From contig JAFYGD010000161.1 of the NCBI GenBank assembly GCA_017543415.1, forward strand, positions 1-19,521: 19,521 nt of DNA, read 5' to 3'. This document shows, in pieces, positions 1 through 7,186 of this stretch (position 1 is its first letter; every line of letters starts with the position of its first letter). Below the pieces are notes generated by a model that saw nothing but the letters and a program-made list of their open reading frames with translations, was not told the origin of the DNA and did not search any database. This stretch comes from Eubacterium sp. (lineage in GTDB: Bacteria; Bacillota; Clostridia; Oscillospirales; Acutalibacteraceae). The translations under genes and the position numbers were made by a program.

Positions 1-2
1 CT

Positions 3-2795
3 TCCGCAACCGGTCCACCAGTCCCATTCCTTGGCGTTAAGGATAGTTAAATCCTGGTACATTGTATCCGCAAGAGCAAGACCGTAATCAATGCTCATAC
101 CGTTGCAGTTGCCGCCCTCCGCCTGAATATGACCGAGAACGTTTGTTGTTGTATCGGTGTTCATCTGGCAGTATTCGGTACAGCGAACGCCCTTAACTGC
201 GGAGTAATCAGAGCCTGCAAGCTGGGAAGCAACCGCTTCACGCGCATCCTGACCCGCCCAGTAGGAGTGGGTTGCAACGGTATCAACATAGCTTCTGATA
301 TTTCCGTTATTACCCGAATAAGAGCCGTTGGTTGAGAAGCACTGGTTAAGGAAACGGCTCCACCACCAGCTGTGATTCATCTGTCCGCTTTCCCATACCT
401 CAAGGTCAACCTTGCCGTTAAGGGTTGAACGTGAGCGGAGAGTGGGCACCATATAATTGTTATAGAACAGCCTTGCGGTTCCCTCGTCAAAATGGCAGCC
501 CTCCTGATTGCAGCTCTGCGTTCCGTCTCCGAGCATCCAGCCGCACCAGTCCCATTCGGGCTCGTTAATAGGCGAAACCGAGGTAACGTTATAGCCAAGG
601 TCAATGAAATGCTCCGCACAGTCGGCGGTGAAATCCGCAAACACCTGCATTTTTGACTGGTCAAGGTTTTCGGTTTTTGTATAACCGCCGTTACCGTCGG
701 ATACAAGCGCTCCGTAGGTTTTTCCGTTTTTGGTCATAAAATACGGAGCGGAGTTTGAGAAAAGAGTTACCCTTAAATCAGGATTAAGACGGTTTGCAAT
801 AGCAAGCGCGTTCATAGCGCCGGGGTCGTTATCCCAGTTATAAGTACCGTTTGCAAGCTTAAAGCAATGCGTTCTTGCGCCCGCAACGTAAAGGTCGTAA
901 TCCTGCTGGTCCTCCGAGCCTGCGCCGAGGTTATAGCGGTAAACGTTTAAGCCTATGCCCTCTGTAGGAGAATACAGAAGCTTTATAATATCCTCTGCGT
1001 TTTCCCAGTTGCCTACATCCTGCGCCCACCATGCTGCAGAAGCGCCGAATCCCTCAATCGTCTGATATGTAACGGAGGTGTTGAACGTTGTTTCCTTGCC
1101 CGTTAAATCGGGAGAAGCAAGAATATCGCGGAATAAAGCCCTGTCCTTTGCGTTAACAACGCCGTTCACGTCAAGGTCCGCCCTGCCGTCATAGTCGTAC
1201 TGGCTGAATTTTGTATTGCCCGCTGTTGAGCTTAAAACAAAGCCGTTTAGCGCGTTAATCGCGCTGTAAATCAGATTGTTGTTTCCGCAGCGGCTGCAGG
1301 TATAATGAAGAGTCAGACTTGTATTGCCCGTAAAGCGGTAATCATGGCCGAGCGCGGGAACATAATTGCTGTAGGTTTTTTCCGCATCGCAGTAAATACA
1401 GCCGTATTCGTCATATCCCTGTTCGGTACAGGTTGGCTGAACGGTTGAAGTTGAATAAGTATGGTTATCGTTTTTACAGAAATACCACCAGTTGTAATCT
1501 TTACTGTTTCGGTTGTTTCTTACGAACTCGGCAGTTGTTGTTGACCTGCCGCCTTCGGAAAAGAACCTTGAATAGCCGCCCTCTCCGTTGCCGAAGGCGT
1601 CCTCGCCGATGTAACAGTCCGGGTTCTCAATAGTATTGTAATTAAAGTTTGTATTCCAGAAAGCATGGTCGTCAACGTACCTTACGTTTGAGGGAAGGTT
1701 AATCCAGAAGGTAGTTCCCGTGCAGTTATTAAACGCCCACGGATAGATGTGAAGGTCGTCCTGACCCTGCGTAAAGTTAATCTGTTCAATTTTTTCATCA
1801 TTGGCAAACGCATAATTCCAGATTTGGTTAAGCACACTGTCAAACGTTACGCTGCCGAGGTTGTAGCACTCTGCAAAGGCGCCCCAGCCGATTGCGTAAA
1901 TATTTGTAAAATCTACTCTTTCAACGCTCCGTCCGTCCTGGAAAGCAGTTGTTGAAACAGAGGTTAAGCCGTCGGTAGTTGAAAAGTCAATAAAATTAAC
2001 GCCGGGCATAAACTTATACCATGGCTGGGTATGGTTGTCATTATCATAGCTTGCCATATCGCCGCTGCCCGTAAACCAGAGGCGGCAGTCTTCAAGATTA
2101 AAGTGCCACTGAAGCGTTCCGTTCGGGTGAGCTTCGGTATTCTGATAACAGTCTCCGCCAAGGCTGCTCCAGCCTATTTTCGGAGTGTCGCCCGTTTCAA
2201 GCTCTGCGGTATCGGTAATAATTGCACGCAATGGGCAATTTGCCACACACTCCACACCCATACTGTTAATTCCCGTTGCAAGACCGATTACGCCGAGACT
2301 TGTGCAGCCCTTGAAAAAGCCATTGGGGAGCATATTTGAATAAGAGCTGACGCCGGGGATATAAGCGCTCTGAAGCGAGGTGCAGTTTTCAAACGCATTA
2401 TCCCAAAGCCAGGTGCAGCCGCCCGGAAGGAAGGCGTGCTTCAGCGAAGTACAGCCCATAAACGCATGGTCGCCGATTGTGTCTATCGTACCCCAGTTAA
2501 CCTCGGTAAGGTTAACGCAGTCCTTAAACGCTCTTGAGCCGACATTAGGAATTCCGCTGTTTATTACTACTCTTTTAATCTGCTCGCGGTCATTGTACCA
2601 CGGCGCGGGGTTGTTATCGTAATAATCGTACATTCTGCCGCTGCCGCTGACGGTGAAAACGCCGTCGTCGCTGAGGCTCCAGCTGAGGTTATCGCCGCAG
2701 GTTCCCGATGAGGAAGCAAGGGCATTAAAGCTGATATTAGCGGTAAAAGCGAGCATTACGGTAACGCTCAGAATTAAGGATAAAAGCTTTTTCAT
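3..2795 (-). CDS. Secreted GH30-type glycoside hydrolase with BspA-like LRRs and a dockerin-like loop (partial, C-terminus off window)
   Basis: The frame opens at ATG 2795 and stays open to the left edge (931 codons), so the C-terminus is missing. An AGGAGAT site overlaps the stop codon of coaX upstream. Residues 1-27 look like a signal peptide (MKK, hydrophobic core, ALA before the cut). Residues about 30-440 form two BspA-like (LRR_5) blocks, each opening with a cap of the form W-x-L...SGSG-x-M...PWY (about residues 31-90 and 225-285) and followed by AF-x-x-C-x-x-L units. A Cys-rich segment with two CxxC pairs lies near 455-520. One dockerin-type calcium loop, DLDVNGVVNAKD, spans 540-551. 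From about 573 (IEGFGASAAWW) a GH30 (XynC/COG5520-like) TIM barrel begins. E745 in SPINEPEWDW fits the acid/base and E874 in RCTEYCQM fits the nucleophile. Family members cleave beta-linked polysaccharides such as xylan or beta-1,6-galactan; the substrate cannot be told here. It probably shares a transcript with coaX. Confidence 0.85.
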   Translation of the reverse strand, partial: MKKLLSLILSVTVMLAFTANISFNALASSSGTCGDNLSWSLSDDGVFTVSGSGRMYDYYDNNPAPWYNDREQIKRVVINSGIPNVGSRAFKDCVNLTEVNWGTIDTIGDHAFMGCTSLKHAFLPGGCTWLWDNAFENCTSLQSAYIPGVSSYSNMLPNGFFKGCTSLGVIGLATGINSMGVECVANCPLRAIITDTAELETGDTPKIGWSSLGGDCYQNTEAHPNGTLQWHFNLEDCRLWFTGSGDMASYDNDNHTQPWYKFMPGVNFIDFSTTDGLTSVSTTAFQDGRSVERVDFTNIYAIGWGAFAECYNLGSVTFDSVLNQIWNYAFANDEKIEQINFTQGQDDLHIYPWAFNNCTGTTFWINLPSNVRYVDDHAFWNTNFNYNTIENPDCYIGEDAFGNGEGGYSRFFSEGGRSTTTAEFVRNNRNSKDYNWWYFCKNDNHTYSTSTVQPTCTEQGYDEYGCIYCDAEKTYSNYVPALGHDYRFTGNTSLTLHYTCSRCGNNNLIYSAINALNGFVLSSTAGNTKFSQYDYDGRADLDVNGVVNAKDRALFRDILASPDLTGKETTFNTSVTYQTIEGFGASAAWWAQDVGNWENAEDIIKLLYSPTEGIGLNVYRYNLGAGSEDQQDYDLYVAGARTHCFKLANGTYNWDNDPGAMNALAIANRLNPDLRVTLFSNSAPYFMTKNGKTYGALVSDGNGGYTKTENLDQSKMQVFADFTADCAEHFIDLGYNVTSVSPINEPEWDWCGWMLGDGTQSCNQEGCHFDEGTARLFYNNYMVPTLRSRSTLNGKVDLEVWESGQMNHSWWWSRFLNQCFSTNGSYSGNNGNIRSYVDTVATHSYWAGQDAREAVASQLAGSDYSAVKGVRCTEYCQMNTDTTTNVLGHIQAEGGNCNGMSIDYGLALADTMYQDLTILNAKEWDWWTGCG

Positions 2796-2804
2796 ACTTA
2801 TCTC

Positions 2805-3563
2805 CTATACATTTTTATCGTAAATAATTTTAAGTCCGTCAATAAGAAGATTTTTGTCAAAAATCAAATCGTGCTTACAGTTTTCGGCAATCGCTTTGCC
2901 GAGCCCGCCCGTTACGATAACGGTTGCCTTTTCGCCGAGCTCCTCTTCAAAACGGTCAATAAAACCGTCAAGCATTGCGGCGGTGCCGATTACCGCGCCC
3001 GAGCGCATACTGTCAATTGAATTTGTGCCTATCGTCTTTTTCGGCGCGGCAATATCAATCTGGGGAAGAAGCGCAGTTCCCGTTGCAAGGGCATTAAGCG
3101 AGGTCTTTACGCCCGTTGTAATAATTCCGCCGAGGAAATTGCCCTCCTTATCAACCACGGAGCCCGTTGTTGCAGTTCCCAAATCAAAGATAATAAGCGG
3201 GCAGGGATATTTTGCCTTTGCCGCAACAGCTCCTACAACCAAATCGGCGCCGAGCTGCGCGGGGTCGTCAATTTTTATTGAAAGCCCTGTTTTTACACCG
3301 GGACCGACAATCAGCGGAGTTACCCCCGTAACAAAGCGCACCGCCCTTTTCAGCGTTCCGATAAGCGCGGGTACAACGCTCGAAATAATTGCGCCGTCAA
3401 TATCAAGCGCGTTGTGAAGCGAAAGAAAGGAATGGAGCTTCATAGCGTATTCCTCATCCGTTTCGTTAATATTTGCAGAAAGTCTGCCCGTACTTACGAG
3501 CTCATCGCCCTTAAGCACGCCTAAAACTATATTCGTGTTTCACACATCAATTGCAAGAAGAAT
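2805..3563 (-). pseudogene. coaX: Type III pantothenate kinase with an in-frame TGA near the N-terminus
   Basis: CoaX phosphorylates pantothenate, the first step of coenzyme A synthesis, in the cytoplasm. The body matches the family well: QLGADLVVGAVAA, IFDLGTATTGSVVD, GGIITTGVKTSLNAL, and IVTGGLGKAIAE near the C-terminus. Read from ATT at 3563 the frame would give 252 residues, the usual length, beginning ILLAIDV-stop-NTNIVLG. The TGA (3540-3542) sits exactly where the invariant glycine of the phosphate-binding DxGNT motif belongs, so a single G-to-T change from GGA explains it. The nearest downstream start, GTG at 3518, would give a 237-residue product lacking that motif and with no convincing ribosome binding site. 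Stop is TAG, 9 bases before the GH30 gene. I call it a pseudogene; a sequencing error or strain-level polymorphism is the main alternative. A TTG at 3578, preceded by AAGGA, is another possible start but does not avoid the TGA. Confidence 0.8.
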
Positions 3564-3576
3564 AGTATCACCCCTC
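3563..3576 (-). promoter_or_regulatory. Shine-Dalgarno site placed for an ATT start of coaX
   Basis: Reading on the minus strand, GAGGGGTG (3576-3569) is followed by ATACT and then ATT at 3563. Family members normally begin (M)LLAIDVGNTN, so ATT stands exactly where ATG is expected. The strong site and 5-base gap argue that this is the ancestral start position. Confidence 0.55.
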
Positions 3577-3597
3577 AAAGCAGAATATTCCTTTTTA

Positions 3598-3626
3598 ATA
3601 ATACCATAAATATAGTAAATAGTAAA
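3598..3626 (-). promoter_or_regulatory. Putative sigma-A promoter for coaX/GH30
   Basis: On the minus strand, TTTACT (3626-3621) and TATTAT (3603-3598) are separated by 17 bases. Transcription would start near 3591, giving a short leader before the coaX ribosome binding site. The -35 box is only a partial match. Confidence 0.45.
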
Positions 3627-3634
3627 CAATAAAT

Positions 3635-3663
3635 TTGATTTATTATATATACTGTGATATAAT
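3635..3663 (+). promoter_or_regulatory. Sigma-A promoter for the HAD-Nudix/nifS/thiI operon
   Basis: TTGATT (3635-3640), a 17-base spacer and a perfect TATAAT (3658-3663) lie in an AT-rich divergent intergenic region. The transcript would start near 3670, just upstream of a GAGGTG ribosome binding site (3681-3686). Confidence 0.75.
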
Positions 3664-3692
3664 ATACTGAATTATTATATGAGGTGTAACCT

Positions 3693-4868
3693 ATGTATAA
3701 AGCAGTAATTTTTGATTTTGACGGTACAATCTGCGACACCGGCGAGGGTATTAAGGAAAGCGTACGGTATGCCCTTAACGCCTGCGGCGTTGAATATGAT
3801 GAAAAAGAGGATTTATCCTTCGTTATAGGTCCTCCGCTGCTTATTATGTTTCAGGAGCATTACGGCGTTTCCGTAACGGATGCAGAGGAGCTTGTTAAAA
3901 AATACCGCGAACACTACACTAACGGCGGGCTTTACAATTCCTATGTTTACGAGGGAATAGAGGAGCTGCTTGCTCAGCTTAAAAGCGACGGTATTCTTCT
4001 TGGAATTGCGTCATCAAAGCCCACGCAGTACGTTGAACTTCTGCTTGAAAAGTTTAACCTTTTAAAGTATTTTGACAGCGTTTGCGGCGTTGATTTTAAA
4101 ACGGACTGCGAGCCGAAGCCGAGCATAATTGCAAGGTGCGTTGAGGAGCTTGGCTGCAGCGCCGAAGAAATCCTTTCAGTTGGCGACAGGTCATACGACA
4201 TTGACGGAGCCGCTGAAAACGGAGCCGACAGCGCAGGCGTGCTCTGGGGCTACGGAACAAAGTTTGAATTCATTGAAAGCGGTGCAAAATTCATTGCGGA
4301 AAAGCCCGCTGACATTGAGGCTATTGCGCTTGGCCTTTACGAGCAGACCGAGGTTGTAAACGGCATTTACAGCGGAAAAATACTTACCGTTCACAACGAT
4401 GAGGTTACGCTTTGCAACGGCGACACAACCTACAGGGAATGCGTTGACCACCCGGGCGGAGTTGCGGTTATAGGAATAACAGACGAGGATGAAATTCTGC
4501 TTGTACGCCAGTTCCGTTATCCTTACAAAGAGGTGATTTACGAAATTCCCGCAGGCAAGGTTGAAAAGGGCGAGGACCCGTTTGAAACGGGCAGGCGCGA
4601 ATTCAAAGAGGAGTGCGGCGCCGTAGCGGACACATACTTTTCGCTCGGTGAAATTTACCCCTCTCCCGGATATACAAACGAAGTAATAAGGCTTTACGGC
4701 GCAACGGGAATTGAGTTTGAAAAGCAGGAGCTTGACGAGGACGAATTCCTTGAGGTTAAGAAAATGAAACTCCCCGTGCTTGTTGAAAAAATTATGAGCG
4801 GCGAAATAAAGGACGCTAAAACCGTTGCCGCAGTATTCAAATTAAAGGAAAAAATAAACAGACAATGA
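3693..4868 (+). CDS. HAD phosphatase - Nudix hydrolase fusion protein
   Basis: A 391-residue protein made of two hydrolases. Residues 1 to about 210 are a HAD-family phosphatase with a helical cap: nucleophile motif DFDGT at 8-12 (D8, acid D10), motif II serine in ASSKPT, motif III lysine in EPKPS, and metal-binding GDRSYD at 164-169. The cap region resembles phosphoglycolate phosphatase and 5'-nucleotidase-like HADs. Residues about 215-391 resemble ADP-ribose pyrophosphatase. A complete Nudix box (G-x5-E-x7-REUxEExGU) runs from G288 to about 310, preceded by QFRYPYKEVIYEIPAG, typical of that subfamily. In the Nudix family ADP-ribose is split to AMP and ribose 5-phosphate; either could feed a HAD phosphatase, but the real substrate is inferred. 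GAGGTG lies 6 bases before ATG. The TGA stop overlaps the nifS start (ATGA), implying translational coupling. Confidence 0.88.
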   Translation: MYKAVIFDFDGTICDTGEGIKESVRYALNACGVEYDEKEDLSFVIGPPLLIMFQEHYGVSVTDAEELVKKYREHYTNGGLYNSYVYEGIEELLAQLKSDGILLGIASSKPTQYVELLLEKFNLLKYFDSVCGVDFKTDCEPKPSIIARCVEELGCSAEEILSVGDRSYDIDGAAENGADSAGVLWGYGTKFEFIESGAKFIAEKPADIEAIALGLYEQTEVVNGIYSGKILTVHNDEVTLCNGDTTYRECVDHPGGVAVIGITDEDEILLVRQFRYPYKEVIYEIPAGKVEKGEDPFETGRREFKEECGAVADTYFSLGEIYPSPGYTNEVIRLYGATGIEFEKQELDEDEFLEVKKMKLPVLVEKIMSGEIKDAKTVAAVFKLKEKINRQ

Positions 4869-5995
4869 TATACCTTGACAACAGCGCAACCACCGCACCC
4901 GAAAAGGCGGTTGCAGATAAGATTTACGAAATGCTTACCGAAAAATTCGGTAATCCCTCAAGCTTTCACAGAGCGGGGCTTGACGCTTACGCAGAGGTTA
5001 AAACCGCAAGGGCAGCCATAGCAAAAGCCCTTTCCTGCGAAGAGGAGGAAATAGTTTTTACCTCGGGAGGAACGGAGGCAAATAACCTTGCCGTTTTCGG
5101 CGCTGCAGAAGCGCTGAAACGCCGCGGCAACAGGATTGTTACCACCGAAATTGAGCACGAAAGCGTGCTTGAAGCCGTAAACGAGCTTGAAATGCAGGGC
5201 TTTGAGGTAATACGCCTTGCTCCCGATAAAGAGGGGAACATTACCCCAACGCAGCTTGAAGAAGCTATTAACGAAAAGACAATACTTGTAAGCGTTATGT
5301 ACGTAAACAACGAGGTAGGTTCAATCCTCCCCGTTACGGCTATACAGAAAGCGGTAAAAAAAGCAGGCGCGCCTGCGCTTATTCACCTTGACTGCGTTCA
5401 GGCATTCGGAAAGCTGCCCGTTAAGCCGAAAAAGCTCGGAGCGGATTTGGTTACCGTAACGGCGCACAAAATTCACGGCCCCAAAGGCACGGGCGCGCTC
5501 TACATAAAAAAAGGCGCAAGAATTGTTCCGCGCCAGCACGGAGGCGCGCAGGAGAGAAAAATCCGCCCCGGCACCGAAGCGGCTCCGCTGATTGCCGGCT
5601 TCGGCAAGGCAGTTGAGCTTTTCCCCGACCTCAAGGCACAAAACGAAAAAATCAGCGAGCTCAACGCTTACGCAAAAAATGAGCTTTCACAGATTGAAGG
5701 GCTTAAATTTAACAGCGGTGAAAGCGCGAGCGGATACATACTCAATATTTTTGTTCCCTCGTTTATGACAAGCCAGACCCTTGTTCAGCACCTTTCCTCA
5801 CAATACGGAATCTGCGTTTCAAGCGGCTCCGCCTGCGCAAAGGGCAAAAAAAGCCACGTATTAACGGCAATGCGACTTGACGACAGAACAATTGAGCATT
5901 CCCTGAGGATAAGCTTTTCACGCTTTACAACAAAAGAAGAAATTGACGCGCTTGCACGCGCGCTTAAGGAAACCGTGCAAAAATACCCGATTTAA
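4865..5995 (+). CDS. Cysteine desulfurase (NifS/IscS family)
   Basis: A PLP-dependent enzyme of 376 residues that removes sulfur from cysteine and carries it as a persulfide. It begins MIYLDNSATT, the standard start of the family. SGGTEANNLAVFG is the cofactor-phosphate region, and EIEHESVLE supplies the histidine stacking on PLP. K202 in TAHKIHGPKG is the Schiff-base lysine, and C324 in SSGSACAKGK is the catalytic cysteine on its mobile loop. Length is normal. The gene starts inside the previous stop codon (ATGA) and ends 10 bases before thiI. In Bacillus subtilis a NifS-like protein (NifZ) encoded beside thiI supplies sulfur for tRNA 4-thiouridine; by analogy this is probably the dedicated donor for ThiI rather than the general Fe-S cluster desulfurase. 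That assignment is inference from position, so I leave the symbol open. Confidence 0.93.
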   Translation: MIYLDNSATTAPEKAVADKIYEMLTEKFGNPSSFHRAGLDAYAEVKTARAAIAKALSCEEEEIVFTSGGTEANNLAVFGAAEALKRRGNRIVTTEIEHESVLEAVNELEMQGFEVIRLAPDKEGNITPTQLEEAINEKTILVSVMYVNNEVGSILPVTAIQKAVKKAGAPALIHLDCVQAFGKLPVKPKKLGADLVTVTAHKIHGPKGTGALYIKKGARIVPRQHGGAQERKIRPGTEAAPLIAGFGKAVELFPDLKAQNEKISELNAYAKNELSQIEGLKFNSGESASGYILNIFVPSFMTSQTLVQHLSSQYGICVSSGSACAKGKKSHVLTAMRLDDRTIEHSLRISFSRFTTKEEIDALARALKETVQKYPI

Positions 5996-6005
5996 AGGCA
6001 GAATT

Positions 6006-7178
6006 ATGAGAGAAATTATTTTAATTAAAAACGGCGAGCTCGTTCTTAAAGGACTTAACCGAAGCACCTTTGAGGATGTACTTATCAAAAATATGAAAAA
6101 GGCTCTGCACGAAATAGGTGAGTTTACCTTTACAAAATCGCAGTCAACCATTATGGCGGAACCCGTTGACCCCGACACAGACCTTGACGACGCAGTTGAC
6201 GCGCTCAAATGCGTTTTCGGCATTGTTGCGCTTTCGCGCGCGGCTGTTTCTGAAAAGGATATGGAGATAATAAAAGGGATTGCCGCCGAGTATCTTGACG
6301 AGGAGCTTTCGCTTGCAAAAACCTTTAAGGTTGAAGCAAAGCGCAGCGATAAAAGGTTTCCGTTCAAATCCCCCGAAATTGCAAGGGAGCTTGGCGGCTA
6401 CCTTCTTTCAAAATTCAATCATCTTAAGGTTGACGTTCACAACCCCGAGGTTACCGTTACGGTTGAAATCAGGGATAATTATGCCTTTATAAGAGGCAAT
6501 AATATTAAGGGCGCGGGAGGTATGCCCGTTTCCACAAGCGGAAGGGCTGCCGTTCTTATAAGCGGCGGTATTGATTCCCCCGTTGCGGCATACATGATGG
6601 CAAAGCGCGGAATTGAGCTTGTTGCCGTTCACTTTGCTTCGCCCCCGTATACAACCGAATTAGCTGAAGAAAAGGTTATGACGCTTTTACACAAGGTAGC
6701 GCGTTACAGCGGACCTATTACGGCTTACGTTGTTCCCTTTACCGAGCTTCAGGAGCAAATCAGAGACAAGTGCGAAGAGGATTATTTTACAATAATTATG
6801 CGCCGCTATATGATGAAAATAAGCGAAATACTTGCAAGGCACCAGCACTGCTCGGCGCTTATTACGGGCGAAAGCGTAGGTCAGGTTGCAAGCCAGACAA
6901 TTTACGCGCTTGCGTGTACGGACGCTTCCGTAACTATGCCCGTTTTCAGACCGTGCATAGGGATGGACAAGGTGGAAATTATTGACATTTCAAGGAAAAT
7001 TGACACCTTTGAAACATCTATTCAGCCGTACGAGGACTGCTGTACAGTATTTACCCCGAGGCACCCCAAAACAAGGGCTAAGCTTGAGGAGGTAACAGCC
7101 GCGGAGGCGGCAATTGAAAACAGCGACGAGCTGATAGAACGCGCAGTTAAGGGCGCAAGAAAAACAGTTATTAAGTAG
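6006..7178 (+). CDS. thiI: tRNA 4-thiouridine synthase / thiamine sulfurtransferase ThiI
   Basis: ThiI activates U8 of tRNA by adenylation and inserts sulfur to make 4-thiouridine; it also takes part in thiazole formation in some bacteria. The 390-residue protein starts MREIILIKNGELVLKGLNR, the typical N-terminus, so I choose ATG 6006. An upstream in-frame start near 5943 would lie inside the desulfurase gene. A ferredoxin-like domain and THUMP domain fill roughly residues 1-170. The PP-loop ATPase signature SGGIDSPVA begins at S186. TGESVGQVASQT and the cysteine-bearing PYEDCCTVF follow, then the conserved PRHPKTRA tail. There is no C-terminal rhodanese domain, as in Bacillus-type ThiI, so sulfur must come directly from a desulfurase such as the gene just upstream. 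The ribosome binding site is weak (AAAGG), consistent with coupling. Stop is TAG. Confidence 0.95.
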   Translation: MREIILIKNGELVLKGLNRSTFEDVLIKNMKKALHEIGEFTFTKSQSTIMAEPVDPDTDLDDAVDALKCVFGIVALSRAAVSEKDMEIIKGIAAEYLDEELSLAKTFKVEAKRSDKRFPFKSPEIARELGGYLLSKFNHLKVDVHNPEVTVTVEIRDNYAFIRGNNIKGAGGMPVSTSGRAAVLISGGIDSPVAAYMMAKRGIELVAVHFASPPYTTELAEEKVMTLLHKVARYSGPITAYVVPFTELQEQIRDKCEEDYFTIIMRRYMMKISEILARHQHCSALITGESVGQVASQTIYALACTDASVTMPVFRPCIGMDKVEIIDISRKIDTFETSIQPYEDCCTVFTPRHPKTRAKLEEVTAAEAAIENSDELIERAVKGARKTVIK

Positions 7179-7186
7179 GTGATATA

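Noticed and set aside
2854..3417. A 187-codon open frame on the plus strand
   Set aside because: It is antisense to coaX, has no family features and rests on the coding bias of the real gene.
3540..3542. TGA read as glycine (a recoded genetic code, as in Gracilibacteria) or as selenocysteine in coaX
   Set aside because: The HAD-Nudix gene ends in TGA with a clean ATGA overlap into the desulfurase; reading through would run about 60 codons in the wrong frame over a real gene. Selenocysteine at this glycine has no precedent I know of, and I see no obvious SECIS hairpin.
5943..6005. Longer thiI reading from inside the desulfurase gene
   Set aside because: ThiI proteins start at the MREIILIKNGE equivalent; the extra 21 residues overlap the upstream coding region.
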